Positions 26,089-35,423 are shown, counted from the stretch's first letter. The stretch: 64,000 nt of DNA from G016756615 sp035556195 (GCA_035556195.1 DATMFK010000061.1:62001-126000), one strand, 5' to 3'. The notes: generated by a model from the letters alone, not told the origin. Numbers and translations: made by a program.

Positions 26089-26137
26089 GTCTGGTGTCTC
26101 CGGGCGGCTTTTGTCGCCATGTCTTCAGAAATGGGGC

Positions 26138-26953
26138 TCAGTCGGTGTGACCGAACGCGGAAGTATCGAGCCTTTCGGAGAACCGGGCGGGTCGCTTTGC
26201 GGTGAACGCAGAGACGCCTTCGCTGAAATCCGCGGTCTGGGAAAGGACTTCGCTGATGTCGAGGACAGCAGCAATGGCGGCATCCTCGGACGCCTCGACG
26301 GCATCCGTGAGCGCTTTCTTACAGGCATAGAGCGCCTGAGCCGGGCCCGCCGCCAGCTGCTTTGCAACGTCGCGCGCGAGTTCGAGAGCACCGCCTTTGG
26401 GGGCGATGCGATTGGCGAGGCCCCAAGCCAATGCGGTGCGGGCGTCGATCATGTCTCCAAGCAGCATCATTTCCTTGGCTCGCCCCAGCCCGATACGCTG
26501 TGTCACGCGGATAGTCCCGCCACTGCTGGGAACGCCACCAAGTCTGATCTCAGGGAGGCCAAGACGCGCATCCTCCGACACCACGACGATGTCGCAGCCG
26601 GCAGCCAGCTCGAGCCCTCCACCCAGCGCCAGACTCTCGATCGCCGCTATTGTTGGCTTGGGAAAATGAGCAACCTTCCCATAAACCTCGTTCTCGGTTC
26701 CAAGTTTACGCGAGACTATGGCGCGGTCCGCGATCAGTTGGGGGAATTCCCTGATGTCGGAACCAGCGCAGAAGGCCCGATCTCCCTCACCGACCAGAAT
26801 GACGGCACCGATGCCAGATTCCGCCGCAAGGTCGTCAAGGGCCTCGCCCAGCTGACGGGTCAGATCGAGTGTGACCACGTTCATTGGCGGGTTGCTCAAA
26901 AAGATGGTCGCGACCCGTCCTTCGGTCTCAACCCGAATCTTGCGTTCAGACAT
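26138..26953 (-). CDS. Enoyl-CoA hydratase/isomerase
   Basis: This is a 271-residue crotonase-fold protein. The oxyanion-hole segments AFCAGSDIREF and IAAIESLALGGGLELAAGCD are present, and both catalytic glutamates appear conserved (GLELAAGCD and LGLPEIRLGGVPSSGGT). Hydration of enoyl-CoA is the likely activity, though members also act as isomerases or hydrolases. It is the first gene of the leftward operon, 38 bp downstream of operator copy 1. Confidence 0.92.
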   Translation of the reverse strand: MSERKIRVETEGRVATIFLSNPPMNVVTLDLTRQLGEALDDLAAESGIGAVILVGEGDRAFCAGSDIREFPQLIADRAIVSRKLGTENEVYGKVAHFPKPTIAAIESLALGGGLELAAGCDIVVVSEDARLGLPEIRLGGVPSSGGTIRVTQRIGLGRAKEMMLLGDMIDARTALAWGLANRIAPKGGALELARDVAKQLAAGPAQALYACKKALTDAVEASEDAAIAAVLDISEVLSQTADFSEGVSAFTAKRPARFSERLDTSAFGHTD

Positions 26954-26991
26954 TCCGTGCTTCCTCCGTGTCCAAAACTTGACTTATACTG

Positions 26992-27009
26992 ACTTGCACG
27001 TCAATAAGT
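26992..27009. promoter_or_regulatory. TetR-type operator, copy 1
   Basis: ACTTGC-ACGTCA-ATAAGT forms imperfect inverted half-sites with a 6-bp spacer. It sits in the divergent region between the ECH-ACAD-CoAT-IOR operon and the DUF1330-aldolase-TetR operon, so one site could serve both. It shares arm sequence and spacing with copies at 35360, 37525 and 40944. Confidence 0.65.
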
Positions 27010-27103
27010 TTTTGTGTCAACGGTTAGCGTCGCCACAGATCTCGATCGGCTCTCCGAGCGCGGGAAGTGGCAGGCGATATGTCCAGAGGAGGAGTCACCC
27101 AGC

Positions 27104-27391
27104 ATGGCAGCGATCGTCGTCGCCAAGGTCCAGGTCACGGACCCCGAAAAATACGAAACCTACAAGCCGCTCGCCAAGGCGGCGATCGAATCGTTCGGCG
27201 GGCGTTATCTGGTGCGCGGGTCGGAACCCGTGTCGCTCGAAGGTTCTACGGGAACGAGCCGGTACGTCGTTGTCGAATTCGATTCGGTGGAGACGGTCCG
27301 GGCTTTTTATGACTCACCCGCTTACCTGAAGGCGCGCGAGGCGCGCGCCGGGGCCGCCATTGCCGATATTGTCGCCCTCCAGGGCATCTGA
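27104..27391 (+). CDS. DUF1330 domain protein
   Basis: The 95-residue product starts at ATG 27104, behind a GAGGAGG ribosome binding site. It follows the DUF1330 (dimeric ferredoxin-like barrel) pattern: IVVAKVQVTDPEKYETYKPL, GGRYLVRGSEPVSLEG, VVVEFDSVETVRAFYDSPAY. Members of this fold often act as small isomerase- or monooxygenase-like enzymes or substrate-binding partners. It is the first gene of the operon that also carries the DapA-family aldolase and the TetR gene. Confidence 0.88.
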   Translation: MAAIVVAKVQVTDPEKYETYKPLAKAAIESFGGRYLVRGSEPVSLEGSTGTSRYVVVEFDSVETVRAFYDSPAYLKAREARAGAAIADIVALQGI

Positions 27392-27412
27392 CCAGAGACC
27401 AAGGAGAATTCC

Positions 27413-28366
27413 ATGCCCCAAGCCAGCTTCGATTGCTCGGGCGTCATCCCGGCGTGCCTGCTGCCGCTTCACGACGATCTTTCCATCGATGAGAAGAGCT
27501 ACCGCAAACATCTTTGCGATATCGCTTCGGTGCGTGGGATTAGCGCCATAACCGTCAACGGGCACGCTTCGGAGGTTTCATCCTGCACCTTCGACGAACA
27601 GACCCGGCTCCTGGAAGTAGCTCTGGACGAAGTCGGCGACGCCATGCCGATCGTCAACGGGGTGTATGCCGACAGCGCGACGGAAGCCGTTCGGATCGCG
27701 AAGATGGCGCATGAACGACAGGCATCCGCTCTCCTCGTATTTCCTTCCAATGTCTTCATTCTGGGCTCTCGGCCAGAGATGGTTCTCGATCACTACAAGC
27801 GGATCGCCGACGTGACGGATCTCCCTCTGATCGTCTTCCAGTTCCCCACGAACACTCCCCTCGCCTATGGGCACGACGTGCTTCGTCGCCTGGTTGACGA
27901 GGTGCCCACCGTTCGGGCGATGAAAGACGGCTGCGGCGATCCGGTTCGCCATGAGCTGACGGTACGGGAGCTCCAGTTGGATAGCCGCCCCTTCAACGTG
28001 CTTTCCACGCACAGCGCATGGCTCTTGAGCTCGCTCGTGCTGGGCTGCAATGGTCTGCTGTCGGGTGCGGGTAGTACAATTGCCGACCTGCAGGTCGCGC
28101 TGTTCGAATCAGTCAAGAGCAACGATCTCGCAAGGGCAAAGGATCTGGCCGCCCGCATCTACCCCACGACTCAGGCCTTCTACGGCGCTCCGGGCGTCGA
28201 CATGCACAATCGGATGAAAGAGGCGCAGGTCATATTGGGCCGATTGCCGAGTGCTGCTGTACGGGCGCCGCTCCAAAAGCTCTCGAACGCGGAAATCGAC
28301 CGGATTCGTCATCTGCTTCACGTGGCAGGCATCCGTAATGAAGGTGCATTTGCGCAGGCGGCCTAG
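27413..28366 (+). CDS. DapA/DHDPS-family aldolase-like protein
   Basis: The 317-residue TIM-barrel protein of the dihydrodipicolinate synthase/N-acetylneuraminate lyase family has the Schiff-base Lys in TVRAMKDGCGD near residue 170. The usual catalytic Tyr of the YNxP motif is Phe here (LIVFQFPTNTP), and the GTTGE substrate loop reads NGHASE. It is therefore not a housekeeping DapA. Relatives include 2-oxo-acid aldolases and hydratase-aldolases of aromatic degradation. It is 22 bp after the DUF1330 gene and within the TetR regulon. Confidence 0.88.
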   Translation: MPQASFDCSGVIPACLLPLHDDLSIDEKSYRKHLCDIASVRGISAITVNGHASEVSSCTFDEQTRLLEVALDEVGDAMPIVNGVYADSATEAVRIAKMAHERQASALLVFPSNVFILGSRPEMVLDHYKRIADVTDLPLIVFQFPTNTPLAYGHDVLRRLVDEVPTVRAMKDGCGDPVRHELTVRELQLDSRPFNVLSTHSAWLLSSLVLGCNGLLSGAGSTIADLQVALFESVKSNDLARAKDLAARIYPTTQAFYGAPGVDMHNRMKEAQVILGRLPSAAVRAPLQKLSNAEIDRIRHLLHVAGIRNEGAFAQAA

Positions 28367-28447
28367 CCTGCGCAACATTGCCAAACATCACAAAAGCTGG
28401 TTGGGTCCGCGCGCATCAATCAACTTTTCAAAGAATGTGGTTAAGTC

Positions 28448-29050
28448 ATGCGTGACCGTATCAAGCATGTTGCCGAGGAACTCCTCATCAAGCATGGCTA
28501 TCGAGGTGTTAGTTTTCGACAGATCTCCGAGATCCTGAATACGACGAGAGCGAACCTGCACTATCATTTCGGCAGCAAGGATGCGCTTGTCGAGGAAGTA
28601 CTGGAAGACTATGCCGAGGCTACATTAAATCGCTATCGAGATATCTGGACTGATGCGCGTACAACACTGCGCCAGAAAGTGGAGGCAGTCGTGAAACTGT
28701 CTCGGGAGCGTTACCAGCGCTACAACCCGAAGGGTGACCACGGCGAAGCCTGGAGCTTGCTGATCCGGCTAAGGACAGATAGCGACGCCTTGACAGACAA
28801 AATGCGCAATCGCCTGAAGGAGACGACCCGGGAATTCGAAACCCTCGTCAGGGTTGGGGTGCGATCGGCGATCCAGTCGGGTGAGTTGCAGTCTGACACT
28901 CCTGCCGATCACCTTGTGATCCAGCTTGTCAACATCATCCACTATGCGGGTTCGGTGACGCGCGATCATGGCCAGTTCGGCCGGCTCGCGCAGCTCTGGG
29001 AGGCGACCCTGACGACTATCGAGCGTGCCTACGGCGCCAAGCAGGCTTAA
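28448..29050 (+). CDS. TetR-family transcriptional regulator
   Basis: The 200-residue product has an N-terminal helix-turn-helix (RIKHVAEELLIKHGYRGVSFRQ, then ISEILNTTRANLHYHFGSKD) and a helical ligand domain. It is the only local regulator inside the catabolic block and is the best candidate to bind the four 18-bp operators, with a pathway acid or CoA ester as likely inducer (inference). It is the third gene of the DUF1330 operon, so it would be autoregulated through copy 1. The 81 bp before it contain no copy of the motif. Confidence 0.92.
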   Translation: MRDRIKHVAEELLIKHGYRGVSFRQISEILNTTRANLHYHFGSKDALVEEVLEDYAEATLNRYRDIWTDARTTLRQKVEAVVKLSRERYQRYNPKGDHGEAWSLLIRLRTDSDALTDKMRNRLKETTREFETLVRVGVRSAIQSGELQSDTPADHLVIQLVNIIHYAGSVTRDHGQFGRLAQLWEATLTTIERAYGAKQA

Positions 29051-29070
29051 TTCGCCATATCTCGCTCATT

Positions 29071-30708
29071 CTATGCGTGGCCTTGCTTAACCGCCATCAG
29101 ATCGAAGCCATTAGCTTTTCGGTCCCAAGTAGCGGCACTCACCCCGGTTTGTCTGAGGACCGACTTTCGGATCTTCTGCGTCGGCGTCCTGGGCATCGCA
29201 TCCAGACGCTCGACATATCGCGGAACCATGTGGTGGGGCAACTTCGCGGCCATTCTGGTCAGAAGGCTCGCCGGATCGAAATCAGCGCCTTTGTGAAGCA
29301 CCACGCATAGCTTGATGTCGTCGTCCGACACGAAACCAGAAGGAACGCCGACTGCAGCGCTCTCCAGCACCTCGGATAAACCGTTCGCTACCAGTTCGAT
29401 ATCATATGAGGAGATGTTCTCGGCCCTTCGCCGGATTCGATCTCCCAGCCGGTCGACGAAAAAAGCCCACCCTTCCTCATCGAGGTAACCGCTGTCACCG
29501 GTATGGAACCAGAGGTTTCGCCAGGCACGCAAGGTGGCATCGGGGTTCTTATAGTAGCCCGGGCTGACGATCCACGGCAGCTTGGGTCGAATGACGAATT
29601 CGCCCACTTGGCCGGCCGGCAGCGGCTGGTCGGTATCGGGGTCGACCACCTGGAGTTCGTACCACTCCTCCCGCAACCTCCCGCATGAGCCTGGGCGCAA
29701 GGGCTCGTCCATTGGGTGCCAACAGGGGATGTTGATCTCCGTCATCCCCCATGTCTCGACCCCTTTCAGGCCGAAACGTCGCTCGAAATCCGCGGCGATG
29801 TGCTTCGGGAAGGGTGACGTGCCCAGACGCGTGAGGGGATTGTCGCTGTCGTCGGAGCTTTCCGGCTGGGCATGGATCATTTCGAGCAGTGGGCCATGAC
29901 CGATAGTCACAGTCGCACCACAGCGTCTGACACGTTCAAGCCAGTCTGCCGCTGAAAAACGTGTGTCGAGGCTGACTTTAGCCCCGGTGAGCAATGCGGT
30001 GTAGACAGCGCAAAACCGTGGCGACATGTGAAATAGCGGGTGTGAACAATAGTAGACATCCTCGCCGGACACAGCCAGGCCTTCAGCCGTCTGGCGCGCA
30101 GTCAGGAAGGCCTGCGCCTGGGTGACCATGACGCCTTTCGAGGGGCCAGTGGTACCGGAGGTGAAGAGGATCGATGTCAGATCGCTCGGCTTCAGTGCAG
30201 TCGAACGGTACGTCCCATTCGCCAGCTGGGTTGGGTGTAGGCGCTGCGTCCTCAGTGCCATGCCCGAGGAAAGCTGCGGTTCCCCGCCAACATACAACAC
30301 TTTGCGCAAGTGTTTGAGGTGAGGAGCGCTGCTGATAACGCGCTCGACCAGCGAACCTTCGACGATCGCTATTTCTGCTTCGACAAGGTTGAACGCATGT
30401 TCCAGCGGCGCCCCGACGAATGCCGGATTGACAGGCGCGTCGGCTGCTCCGAGCAGATTGATCGCAAACCACAATATGACGTGCTCTATGGAATTGGGCA
30501 GCAGGAGCGCAACGACCGTCCCCTGGCGCACGCCGGCCGCGTCGAGCTGCTCGGCCCTCGCAGCCGCCTTGTCGCTGACCTCCGCAAAGCTCAGTGCCGG
30601 ACCGTCCAAGAACGAGAGGAATGGCGCTTCCGGGGTCAGCCTGCTGCGCCATTCCAAGACCTTGTCGAGCGACCAGTCCTCAAATGCGATCTCTCGGTAA
30701 TCTGACAC
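29071..30708 (-). CDS. AMP-forming acyl/aryl-CoA ligase
   Basis: This is a 545-residue ANL-superfamily enzyme. The phosphate-binding loop is TSILFTSGTTGPSKGVM near residue 170, ETWGMTEINIPCW is the A5 motif, HTGDSGYLDEEGWAFFVDR the A7/A8 region, and the catalytic Lys is in TPTQKIRKSVLR near the end. It activates a carboxylic acid to its CoA ester with ATP. It is the last gene of the Liv-type importer operon, so it probably activates the imported substrate. Confidence 0.93.
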   Translation of the reverse strand: MSDYREIAFEDWSLDKVLEWRSRLTPEAPFLSFLDGPALSFAEVSDKAAARAEQLDAAGVRQGTVVALLLPNSIEHVILWFAINLLGAADAPVNPAFVGAPLEHAFNLVEAEIAIVEGSLVERVISSAPHLKHLRKVLYVGGEPQLSSGMALRTQRLHPTQLANGTYRSTALKPSDLTSILFTSGTTGPSKGVMVTQAQAFLTARQTAEGLAVSGEDVYYCSHPLFHMSPRFCAVYTALLTGAKVSLDTRFSAADWLERVRRCGATVTIGHGPLLEMIHAQPESSDDSDNPLTRLGTSPFPKHIAADFERRFGLKGVETWGMTEINIPCWHPMDEPLRPGSCGRLREEWYELQVVDPDTDQPLPAGQVGEFVIRPKLPWIVSPGYYKNPDATLRAWRNLWFHTGDSGYLDEEGWAFFVDRLGDRIRRRAENISSYDIELVANGLSEVLESAAVGVPSGFVSDDDIKLCVVLHKGADFDPASLLTRMAAKLPHHMVPRYVERLDAMPRTPTQKIRKSVLRQTGVSAATWDRKANGFDLMAVKQGHA

Positions 30709-30772
30709 TATACCTGCCTGCCGCCGCTCTCATGAAGACAAAGCGGTCCGCCAGTCGGCGGCCGCTTCCATG

Positions 30773-31918
30773 CTACTTCATAGTCCTGAACTTGCCCTCG
30801 TGGATCTCAACCGTGATGAGCGTGTCTTGAAAGACACCCTCATGCTGATCAGGCGAATAGCAGAGATTGCCATCGAGGTAGGTGTCCCTGAAATCGCAGA
30901 TGGTCTCGAGCGCCGCACGCACGGACTCTCCGGTGACCTCGCCTTCCACACGACGTACCGCCTCGAAGGCTGCAAGAATACCGGTCGAGCCGATCAGTTC
31001 GGCATACCCTTTCGGCGTCTTGCCGGCCGCGATGATCACCTCGCCTAGCGTCTTTTGCCGGTCAGACGGATCATCCCAGTTTCCGATCGACACGATCTGG
31101 ATGCCTTCGCCGGCCGGCCCGACGGCATCGATGAACGGTCGCTGGTTCAAGCTGCCCGTTCCGATGATCGGTGCCTCGATGCCCACCTGCTTGGCGGCTC
31201 GGACAAATGCCGCGCCGAGCGGTGGCGCGGAGGTCTTGAGGAGCACGACATCCGGGTTGGAGTTACGAATGTTGGTGGCCGCGGCCGTCAGATCGATCGC
31301 GTTGAGCGGTGCCCCGACCGCCGCCACGACCTCTACCCCGTGTTCTTCCGCCAGCTTTTTGCCCTGCTTCATTCCGGCTTCGCCGTAGGCATCCTCCTGG
31401 TACATGATCGCGATGCGCTTATGGCCGGGCCGAAACACCCCGCGCTCCATGACCGCATCGATGATCAGAGTGTCCGACGGAGCGGTGCGGAATATCCAAG
31501 GCCAGAATGCATTGTCCTTAGACGTGACGGTGATCGTCCCCACCGGCGCCAGAACGGGCACCTTGTTGTTCATGGCGATCGGCATGGCGGCCAATGTGCC
31601 GGATCCCGTCGTCGGGCCAGTGATCGCGACGACGCGCTCCTGCCGAATGAGCCGCGTCGCGCAGCGTGCTGCCTCCGTGGGATTGGTCTGGTCATCGCAG
31701 ATGACGAGCTCGACCTTCTTGCCGTTTATCCCACCCTCGGCGTTGACCTTCGCGGTCAAGGCTTCGACGATATCCCGCTCTGGCACTCCGAACGGCGCGG
31801 CAGGACCGCTCAGGCTGTAGATGCCACCGATCTTGACGGTTTCATCAGCCGAAGCGTCTGATGCGATCAGACTGAGTACAGCCATCCCCGCCAATGCACG
31901 AACTATCAAATTCCTCAC
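30773..31918 (-). CDS. Liv-type ABC transporter substrate-binding protein
   Basis: The 381-residue periplasmic binding protein has a signal peptide (LAGMAVLSLIASDASADE). It has the type I fold opening VKIGGIYSLSGPAAPFG and the ligand region ITGPTTGSGTLAAMPIAMNNKVP. Relatives bind branched-chain amino acids, amides or aromatic and aliphatic acids; linkage to a CoA ligase favours a carboxylic acid. It is followed 64 bp downstream by the CoA ligase. Confidence 0.92.
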   Translation of the reverse strand: MRNLIVRALAGMAVLSLIASDASADETVKIGGIYSLSGPAAPFGVPERDIVEALTAKVNAEGGINGKKVELVICDDQTNPTEAARCATRLIRQERVVAITGPTTGSGTLAAMPIAMNNKVPVLAPVGTITVTSKDNAFWPWIFRTAPSDTLIIDAVMERGVFRPGHKRIAIMYQEDAYGEAGMKQGKKLAEEHGVEVVAAVGAPLNAIDLTAAATNIRNSNPDVVLLKTSAPPLGAAFVRAAKQVGIEAPIIGTGSLNQRPFIDAVGPAGEGIQIVSIGNWDDPSDRQKTLGEVIIAAGKTPKGYAELIGSTGILAAFEAVRRVEGEVTGESVRAALETICDFRDTYLDGNLCYSPDQHEGVFQDTLITVEIHEGKFRTMK

Positions 31919-31964
31919 TGCCTTCTCCCTTTGTGCGCTCTGTTGGGGCGCTCTCCATTTGGCC

Positions 31965-32708
31965 TCATCTCATGAGGGCTTCGGCCAGTTCCTCCGAATT
32001 GCGCAGATCCTCCTTGCCTCCCTTGGATCGGATCTGACCGTAGGAAAGAACCACGTATCGATCTGCGATGCGTGCTGCGAACGGCACGTTCTGCTCGGCA
32101 AGCAGCAACGCGAGCCCGCTCTTCTTGAGCCTATCGAACACGTCTTCGAGGATATCGAAGACAGCCGGCGCCAGACCCTGGCTCGGTTCGTCCAGGATCA
32201 GCAGTTTCGGTTTCCGCCCGAGGGCCATGCCGATCGCCAGCATTTGCTGCTCACCCCCGCTGAGGACGCCTGCCATTGCAGACCCGCGTTCCTTGAGGAT
32301 TGGGAAGAGCTCGTAGATCAGGTCGCGTTGCGCGCCACGCTCGCCGGACGGCAGGAGGCGCAGCCCCACATCGACATTCTCAGCCACCGGCATTGTAGGA
32401 AAGATGTTTCCGCGCCGTTCAGGGACAAAGGCGATCCCGTTGGACGCCCGAGTGTGAGCGCTCATGCGGCCAAGGTGGTGACCACCGACGCAGACTTCAC
32501 CGCCGCCTGCCACCACACCGGCAATGGCGCCGAAAAGGCTGCTCTTGCCGGCACCATTGGCGCCCAGAACGGCCAGCATCTCTCCGGCGTGGACATCCAG
32601 ATCGACGCCGTGCACCACAGCAATGCGATTGTAGCGAGCCGTCAGCCCGCGGCAGATCACGGCCGCATGGTCGTTTCGAGATTTCGAGAGCGTCTCAACG
32701 ATTGTCAT
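31965..32708 (-). CDS. Liv-type ABC transporter ATPase (LivF)
   Basis: The 247-residue ATPase has Walker A GANGAGKSSLFGAI, the signature LSGGEQQMLAIGMAL and Walker B KLLILDEPSQGLAP. The LivF-type ending and the 4-base overlap with the LivG gene identify it as the second ATPase of the importer. Confidence 0.93.
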   Translation of the reverse strand: MTIVETLSKSRNDHAAVICRGLTARYNRIAVVHGVDLDVHAGEMLAVLGANGAGKSSLFGAIAGVVAGGGEVCVGGHHLGRMSAHTRASNGIAFVPERRGNIFPTMPVAENVDVGLRLLPSGERGAQRDLIYELFPILKERGSAMAGVLSGGEQQMLAIGMALGRKPKLLILDEPSQGLAPAVFDILEDVFDRLKKSGLALLLAEQNVPFAARIADRYVVLSYGQIRSKGGKEDLRNSEELAEALMR

Positions 32709-33466
32709 CGGCCGGTGTTCCCGAGATAGATATCGATGAAGGCGCGATCCTGGGCGATCTCCTCGGGCTTGCCTTCGAGCAGCTTGCGGCCGTCCTTCAG
32801 GACGATGACGTGCTCGGCCAGCTCCCGAATGAGGTTGAAATTGTGCTCGACCAGAAGCACCCCGACATTGCGTTCAGCCAGGCGCCGCACTTCGTGGGCG
32901 ACCATTCGCTGCTCGTCCCGTCCAAGCCCCGCGGCCGGTTCGTCGAGCAGGATGTATTTCGGATCGTTCGCGACAGCACGGGCAACCTCGACAAGACGCA
33001 CCCTGCCCATTGGCAGCTCGCTCATCTGAAGTTCGCGAAACTCCGCAAGCCTCAGGTCGGCCAGGATTTCATCGCAGCGGGAGTGAAACGATCGCTCCTC
33101 ACGCGCAGCTCCGGCTGTACGAAGCATCGCGTTGAGGATCCCAGAGCGGTGGGTCGGATAAAACCCACACAGCACGGCCTCTTCGACCGTCACTCGCGGA
33201 TCGAATCGTGGGGTCTGGAACGTACGCGCCAGGCCGCGCGAAATACGCTTGTAGGCCGGCAAACCATCGATCCGCTCGCCGTCGACGACAACGCTGCCAC
33301 TGTCGGGCCTGACCATGCCGGTGATCGCATTGAACAGCGTGCTCTTGCCAGAACCGTTCGGGCCAACGACGGCGAGGATCCCGCCGCGTTCCAGCCGGAG
33401 TTCGGCATCCCTAAGCGCAGTCACTCCACCGAAGCGCACGGTGACGTCATTGACTTCGATGCTCAT
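32705..33466 (-). CDS. Liv-type ABC transporter ATPase (LivG)
   Basis: The product has 253 residues from ATG 33466 (MSIEVNDVTVRFGGVTALRD), chosen for its GGGGAGG ribosome binding site; an upstream open extension is not protein-like. Walker A is GPNGSGKSTLFNAITG and Walker B YILLDEPAAGLG. The ABC signature is degenerate (LPMGRVRLVEVARAV in place of LSxGQ), as in a subset of LivG proteins. The LivG-specific insert RTFQTPRF is present. Confidence 0.92.
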   Translation of the reverse strand: MSIEVNDVTVRFGGVTALRDAELRLERGGILAVVGPNGSGKSTLFNAITGMVRPDSGSVVVDGERIDGLPAYKRISRGLARTFQTPRFDPRVTVEEAVLCGFYPTHRSGILNAMLRTAGAAREERSFHSRCDEILADLRLAEFRELQMSELPMGRVRLVEVARAVANDPKYILLDEPAAGLGRDEQRMVAHEVRRLAERNVGVLLVEHNFNLIRELAEHVIVLKDGRKLLEGKPEEIAQDRAFIDIYLGNTGR

Positions 33467-34455
33467 GCCTGACCTCCCCGCGCAACGGACTGTGGATGCG
33501 CTGACGTTGTCGGAGCGCTGGCAACCTGGCGCTTGAACAACTTCCTCCAATCCGTGCCGAGAACACCGTTGGGCGCCACGAGCAGGACGAAGATCAAGAC
33601 GGCGCCAAAGATCATGCCCTGTGTTTCGGCAGCTGGCAGGTAGAGAGTGATCAACGTCAGGAACGCAGCCCCGAGAACGGGCCCGAGCAAGGTCGATGCT
33701 CCTCCGACGACGGCCATCAGTAGCACCCGGATCGACACGTGCATCGTCAGCGAGTCCGGGCCCATATAGGTGAGGTGGTGGGCATAGATCCAACCGGCCA
33801 GACCGGCGACGGCAGCAGAAAGGGCGAAGTACACTGCGAGCAGCGAAGGCACGTTGACGCCATCCGCGGTAGCCCGCAGCGGATCGTGCCTGGCCGTCTT
33901 AACGGCGCGCCCGACAGCCGAATGCGTGAGGTTCGCGTAGAGCACCAGGACAACAAAGACAAGAAGCCATGCCAGTGCATGCATCGACAGAAGGTCGGCA
34001 GCGAACCACGGCGAGGGTATTCCCGACAGACCGATGTAGCCTCCGGTGAAATCGCCCCCTTCCCGGATGGCGTGCTCGAGCACAAGGCTGAGCAGGATGG
34101 TTGCGATCGACAGTGGCAAGGCCGAAAGCCTCGTGATGGCGCGCGCCATCGGGTAGGCAAGCAGCATCGGAAGAACAAGGGCAAGTACGAGCCCCACCAG
34201 TGGGGAAAGGCCATAGTGGACCGTGACAATGCTCGTTGCGAAGGCGCCAACCGAACCGAAGGCAGCTGGCGCCATCGATAAGATTCCCGCCTGCCCGTAA
34301 GCCATGCCTACGGAAAGGGCCATCAGTGAAAAAACCGCGACGATCACCGAGTTGTCCAGCCAGAATGGGCTGGACATGATGAAGGGTGTGATTGCGACGA
34401 TGACAGCCAGAAGCACGAATGCCGGCATGAGACGCGAAAGGACGCCTTTCGACAT
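33463..34455 (-). CDS. Liv-type ABC transporter permease (LivM)
   Basis: The 330-residue membrane protein has about nine hydrophobic helices (SVIVAVFSLMALSVGMAYG, PLVGLVLALVLPMLLAY). The cytoplasmic coupling region is AVGRAVKTARHDPLRATADGVN. The start is at ATG 34455; the upstream extension is rejected because it overlaps LivH out of character. Starts and stops overlap both neighbours by 1-4 bases. Confidence 0.92.
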   Translation of the reverse strand: MSKGVLSRLMPAFVLLAVIVAITPFIMSSPFWLDNSVIVAVFSLMALSVGMAYGQAGILSMAPAAFGSVGAFATSIVTVHYGLSPLVGLVLALVLPMLLAYPMARAITRLSALPLSIATILLSLVLEHAIREGGDFTGGYIGLSGIPSPWFAADLLSMHALAWLLVFVVLVLYANLTHSAVGRAVKTARHDPLRATADGVNVPSLLAVYFALSAAVAGLAGWIYAHHLTYMGPDSLTMHVSIRVLLMAVVGGASTLLGPVLGAAFLTLITLYLPAAETQGMIFGAVLIFVLLVAPNGVLGTDWRKLFKRQVASAPTTSAHPQSVARGGQA

Positions 34456-35309
34456 CAGACACGACCTCCCGTGGCGGCGATCTGGTTCATGCGACCCATC
34501 GAAAGGATCACAAAGATGAAGACGAACGGCGCGGCCGTAGCCCATGCGCCAGGCAGGTAACCGGCGCTCAGCGCCTGAACTACGCCGATGATGAGCCCTC
34601 CGGCAAAGCCGCGCAAAGGGCTGTGCATGCCGAATATGATCGCCGACCCGAATCCCCAGATAGTCAAGGTGAAGGCAAGGCTGTAGTCGACGCCGGTCGT
34701 GTAGACGATCAGAACGCCTGCGATTCCGGCAAGAACACCACCCAGCACGTAAGTGGCAAACCAGATGCGCCTGACCGGAATGCCGTTCAGCACGGCACCG
34801 ACAGGATTTGCCGCGCTGGCGCGCATGGCGCGGCCGAATGGCGTGCGTTGCAGGATATAGAACAGGAGCGCCAGAATGACGACGCAGACGACAAGGTTGA
34901 TACCGAGCTGGGGGCTGAGCCGGATGCCGGCGAGGTTCCAGAATCGGTCAAAAGGCTGCAGGATCATCGGGTTGGTGCCGAAGACCGTCAGGATGAAGGA
35001 CTCCAGGAACGTCGCCAATCCGAACGTTCCCAGCACCGCGATGACATGGTCGACTGCGCCGGGACGGTTCAGTCGCATCGAGATGACGCCAACGATCATC
35101 GAAGCGACTATCGCCGAACCGATCGCCAAGGCGGCGCCGGCGGGCCCGCCCACCACGTACATCACAGCCGCTGCAAGGACAGCGTAGGCTCCGATCGCCA
35201 CGTCGACCGAGCCCGTCGTGACAAACAGGAGACTGACCGGAAAGGCGAGCAGGCCATAGGTTACGCCCAGCAACGCCCCACGCAGAATATATTCCGTCAG
35301 CTCGAACAC
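34455..35309 (-). CDS. Liv-type ABC transporter permease (LivH)
   Basis: The 284-residue permease opens FELTEYILRGALLGVTYGLLA and contains the LivH coupling segment RTPFGRAMRASAANPVGAVLNGI. It is the first gene of a six-gene leftward operon (LivH, LivM, LivG, LivF, binding protein, CoA ligase). Operator copy 2 lies 51 bp upstream. Confidence 0.92.
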   Translation of the reverse strand: MFELTEYILRGALLGVTYGLLAFPVSLLFVTTGSVDVAIGAYAVLAAAVMYVVGGPAGAALAIGSAIVASMIVGVISMRLNRPGAVDHVIAVLGTFGLATFLESFILTVFGTNPMILQPFDRFWNLAGIRLSPQLGINLVVCVVILALLFYILQRTPFGRAMRASAANPVGAVLNGIPVRRIWFATYVLGGVLAGIAGVLIVYTTGVDYSLAFTLTIWGFGSAIIFGMHSPLRGFAGGLIIGVVQALSAGYLPGAWATAAPFVFIFVILSMGRMNQIAATGGRV

Positions 35310-35359
35310 TTATCTCCTCCCTTGGCCTGCGATCTGGCCGTGATGCATTTGGCATGCAT

Positions 35360-35377
35360 ACTTACACGTCAGTAAGT
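35360..35377. promoter_or_regulatory. TetR-type operator, copy 2
   Basis: ACTTAC-ACGTCA-GTAAGT has perfect 6-bp inverted arms around a 6-bp centre. It is the most symmetrical of the four copies and lies just upstream of the importer operon. Confidence 0.7.
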
Positions 35378-35423
35378 ACATTCACTCCTTCGATGTCAAG
35401 TCGGCGCGTCGGCCGATCTGTGC

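Noticed and set aside
28380..28447. A further TetR operator just before the tetR gene
   Set aside because: AACTT and TAAGT words are present but with the wrong spacing and arms; the gene is already covered by copy 1 at the start of its operon.
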